A stretch of 64,000 bases of DNA from Bacteroidales bacterium. Lineage in GTDB: Bacteria > Bacteroidota > Bacteroidia > Bacteroidales > UBA4417. A program made the position numbers and the translations under genes. The DNA lies in the NCBI GenBank assembly GCA_016707785.1, contig JADJGZ010000001.1:372001-436000 (forward strand), given 5' to 3'. Positions 61,496 to 64,000 of this stretch are shown in pieces. The first letter of the stretch is position 1; each line of letters begins with the position of its first letter. Under the pieces are notes generated by a model. The model ran no database searches and was not told the DNA's origin. It saw only the letters and a list, made by a program, of their open reading frames with translations.

Positions 61496-63094
61496 ATGCA
61501 AGTTGAGGTAATAAGAAAGAAGTTTACTTTTTCCCCGGATCCTTCAAGGATTATTGCCCGCTTCCTTTATATGAATGACGAGCGATCGGCTGACATCATA
61601 AGGAAAGTGCTTGCTATGCCTGAAAAGGATGTAAATATTGCAATGAGCCAGTTATTGCGGGGCTATTCAAGAAGGCACAGGAATATTTCCAAAATATTCG
61701 AAAAACATTTTGCAAAGCTGGAACCGGTCTTTGAAAAAATTGAAGTGAATGAAGAGGATCTGTCTATTGCTCAGAAAGCATTAATAGGTTCTTATTTTAC
61801 AATGGAATATTCCATTGAATCTGCAGCTTTCTTCAATCCTTCTGTAGTGGAAAACCCCGATCAGTCAGAAACGAGACCTGATGAAAAAAGAGTCATTTTT
61901 AGTTTCAGGGCTACAGGTGAAGGACATATTTCATCCATTGTCTTCCGCTCAGGAGTGCTGGATAAAAACAATAACCTTACCCTGGAACCAGTGGGCAGAA
62001 TGCTTGCTGAAGCTGATGTCATTAAAAGGAATGCGTATAAAAAAAAATCATTCCAGGAAAAGCTTGAAGAGATGAAAGAGTATGGAAATGCGATCTCCCC
62101 TGCTATCCTGGATAAACATGATGAAAAACCGGATCAGGGAAACATCATTCCCCCTGTTATTGTAGGAAGTCCGGAAGTTTTACCTTTAAAACCCGTTACG
62201 ACATCTCCCGGCTTTATCATGGATCAGCTTCCTGAAGAATTTACCTATGGTGAATTGATGATGAATATCGAAAAATTCAGAAAGCAACCAGGGATCACCG
62301 AAGAACAGGCAAAAATCATTAACCAGATGATGTGGTTAGCATCTTCTCATTATGAGATTTTCTTTTCCATCGATTCAGCCATTTCTGAAAGGGTAATCTT
62401 TCCTGTTTCTGCCACCGAACAAAGAGGAATTGAAGACGCCAGGTTTGTAAAATTTACTGACGATAACGGGGAAATCACTTACTATGCTACCTACACAGCC
62501 TATGATGGCATTACCATTATGCCTAAGCTGATCAGCACAACTGATTTCTATAACTTTAAAATATTACCCATTAATGGAGAGATCGTCCAGAATAAAGGGA
62601 TGGCACTCTTCCCAAGGAAAATTAACGGGAAATATGCCATGCTCTGCCGGATTGATGGAGTGAATAACTATATCGCCTATTCTGATAATATCAATATCTG
62701 GAGGGAAGCAAAAATCCTTCAGCGCCCCAAATTCCCCTGGGAACTGGTACAAATTGGAAATGCAGGAAGCCCGATTGAAACAAAGGATGGATGGCTGGTT
62801 ATTACACATGCGGTCGGTTCCATGCGCGAATACACCCTGGGTGCCTCATTATTTGATCTCAATAATCCTGAAATAGAGATTGGACGGCTCAGCGACCCCT
62901 TAATGATGCCCAGTGAATCAGAACGAGAAGGATATGTCCCTAATGTAATCTACTCCTGTGGTTCCATTGTTCATAATGATGACCTTATCATCCCCTATGC
63001 TATGTCAGACCATTCTTCAACCTATGCTACAGTCGATTTGAAGGAATTATTGGAAGTGTTAAAAAACTCCGGGAATGCCAGTGATGAAAAGTAA
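61496..63094 (+). CDS. Long GH130-type glycosidase
   Basis: This 532-aa protein has a GH130 propeller from about residue 110, with an insertion of about 70 residues (200-290), after an N-terminal helical extension (residues 1-100; EVIRKKFTFSPDPSRIIARF, MSQLLRGYSRRHRNIS). Key motifs are RVIFSFRATGEGHISSI, the catalytic-acid motif RGIEDARFVKF (Asp about 314), ALFPRKINGKYAMLCRID and NAGSPIETKDGWLVITHA. Such long GH130 proteins act on mannosidic linkages or are unclassified; the substrate is unknown. A close paralogue starts 124 bp downstream, suggesting a tandem duplication and a joint transcript. Confidence 0.9.
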   Translation: MQVEVIRKKFTFSPDPSRIIARFLYMNDERSADIIRKVLAMPEKDVNIAMSQLLRGYSRRHRNISKIFEKHFAKLEPVFEKIEVNEEDLSIAQKALIGSYFTMEYSIESAAFFNPSVVENPDQSETRPDEKRVIFSFRATGEGHISSIVFRSGVLDKNNNLTLEPVGRMLAEADVIKRNAYKKKSFQEKLEEMKEYGNAISPAILDKHDEKPDQGNIIPPVIVGSPEVLPLKPVTTSPGFIMDQLPEEFTYGELMMNIEKFRKQPGITEEQAKIINQMMWLASSHYEIFFSIDSAISERVIFPVSATEQRGIEDARFVKFTDDNGEITYYATYTAYDGITIMPKLISTTDFYNFKILPINGEIVQNKGMALFPRKINGKYAMLCRIDGVNNYIAYSDNINIWREAKILQRPKFPWELVQIGNAGSPIETKDGWLVITHAVGSMREYTLGASLFDLNNPEIEIGRLSDPLMMPSESEREGYVPNVIYSCGSIVHNDDLIIPYAMSDHSSTYATVDLKELLEVLKNSGNASDEK

Positions 63095-63217
63095 ATTGCA
63101 TGGATGTCCTGTTTGTAAAAAATGTTCACTAAATATTCATTTTTTTCATTATAAATCAATTACTAATTCACTGAATTTCAATTAACTATTAGTGAACCTA
63201 AACTAACAACTACTAGG

Positions 63218-64000
63218 ATGCAAGTAACAGCTATCAGGAAAGACATTCAATTCTCACCCGACTCCAGCAGAATCATTCCACGCTTCCTTAAAACCACCAA
63301 CGAAAGAAGCATCGAGATCATTAAATCAGTACTTTTAATGTCGGATTCGGAAGTCAATTCATCTATGAATCAATTACTTAGGGATTTTTCTACCCGACAT
63401 CGGAATATTTCCAGGATATTTGAAAAACATTTTGAAAAACTGCAAAGCTTGTTTCCAGTGGATGGAATATCAGCAGATCAGCTTAACTATTCAAGGAAAG
63501 TATTGATTGGATCCTATTTTACGATGGAATATTCGGTTGAATCTGCTGCTTTCTACAATCCTTCTTTACTTGAAGATCCCGATCAATCAGGGATAGGACG
63601 CGGTGAAAAAAGGGTTATTTTTAGTTTCAGGGCAACTGGAGAAGGGCATATCTCTTCTATTGTGTATCGAAATGGTATTTTGGATAAAGAAAATAATCTC
63701 ACCCTCGAACCGGTCGGAAAACTACTTTCTGAGGCTGATATTGTTAAACAAGTCGTCTTTAACAAGGTTTCCTTTCAGGCAAAACTATCTGAACTACAAC
63801 ACAATGGCCATGAATTCACTCTTGGCAGTATCCTTGACAAGTTAGGCGATAGTTTTACTTTTAAGGAACTTGAACATTGCCTGGCTGAAGAAAAAGCCCT
63901 ACCCTCCTCTTCTAATGAGTTGCAAATGAACCAGATGATTGGATTGGCTTCTGCTTATTATGAAATAGACTTCTCTATGGATTCCGCCATCTCTGAAAGG
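63218..64000 (+). CDS. Long GH130-type glycosidase, second copy, cut by the right edge
   Basis: The ATG at 63218 opens MQVTAIRKDIQFSPDSSRI, similar to the previous gene throughout: SSMNQLLRDFSTRHRNISRIF, YFTMEYSVESAAFYNPSLLE, RVIFSFRATGEGHISSI. The frame is open to base 64000, 261 codons in, ending at AISER, just before the expected catalytic-acid motif. The central insertion is shorter than in the first copy. Divergence is substantial, so the duplication is not recent. Confidence 0.92.
   Translation, partial: MQVTAIRKDIQFSPDSSRIIPRFLKTTNERSIEIIKSVLLMSDSEVNSSMNQLLRDFSTRHRNISRIFEKHFEKLQSLFPVDGISADQLNYSRKVLIGSYFTMEYSVESAAFYNPSLLEDPDQSGIGRGEKRVIFSFRATGEGHISSIVYRNGILDKENNLTLEPVGKLLSEADIVKQVVFNKVSFQAKLSELQHNGHEFTLGSILDKLGDSFTFKELEHCLAEEKALPSSSNELQMNQMIGLASAYYEIDFSMDSAISER

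Noticed and set aside
63100..63217. A possible operator before the second long GH130 gene (TTACTAATTCACTG on the + strand)
   Set aside because: It is in the wrong orientation for the + strand gene, and the second half-site and -7 element are missing.

Overview
The window reads as a chromosomal segment of a member of the Bacteroidota, most likely an environmental or anaerobic Bacteroidales-type lineage (inference). The basis is: a type IX secretion system (T9SS) PorP/SprF protein, T9SS type A and type B (CHU_C) sorting domains, giant SprB/Ig-like surface proteins, many TAnnTTTG-type -7 promoter elements, and the near absence of Shine-Dalgarno sequences. No rRNA, tRNA, CRISPR array, phage or intact insertion sequence was seen.

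Layout. 1-3.5 kb: a fused FAD/Fe-S 2-hydroxyacid dehydrogenase (cut by the left edge) and a zinc-ribbon NUDIX hydrolase, both on the + strand. 3.5-22 kb, - strand: a surface-protein locus. Read from its upstream end it has a 2536-aa Ig-repeat protein, two small secreted proteins, a SprB-repeat/cohesin-like/CHU_C adhesin broken by two opposite frameshifts, a PorP/SprF protein and an Omp85-like outer-membrane protein. 22.4-24.2 kb: a + strand T9SS cargo protein and a pair of hairpin repeats. 24.2-47.7 kb, - strand: a long stress, signalling and envelope region. It holds CsbD, CbpA/CbpM, a universal stress protein, an AraC-type regulator, a CheB-CheR-PAS protein, histidine kinases, an ECF sigma factor, lactate dehydrogenase, an OmpA lipoprotein, a DUF748 protein, YihY, a second Omp85-like protein and an MlaEFD lipid transporter. 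48.4-52.7 kb, +: a PL9-like pectate lyase with cadherin repeats and a T9SS tail. 52.9-61.1 kb, -: a B12/radical SAM protein and an eight-gene operon (lmo0937-like, small membrane protein, YtxH, holin-like, hypothetical, AI-2E permease, GH130, glycosyltransferase). 61.5-64 kb, +: two tandem GH130 paralogues, the second cut by the right edge.

The main discovery is a shared promoter module upstream of ten transcription units spread over 24.9-61.3 kb. On the gene strand each has a distal half-site (consensus GTGTGAATnATGTAA), a proximal half-site (AATTATRTAA) exactly 21 bp downstream, and then exactly 22 bp to a -7 element YAnnTTTR. The 21/22-bp geometry holds in all ten. It places a tandem direct repeat on one face of the helix where the -33 element would normally lie. 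I interpret this as the operator of an activator controlling a local stress/envelope regulon: CsbD, universal stress protein, YXWGXW lipoprotein, two histidine kinases (one followed by an ECF sigma factor), OmpA-LDH, DUF748, Mla transporter, radical SAM, and the lmo0937-YtxH-AI-2E-GH130-GT operon. The regulator is not identified. An AraC-family protein encoded inside the region is a candidate.
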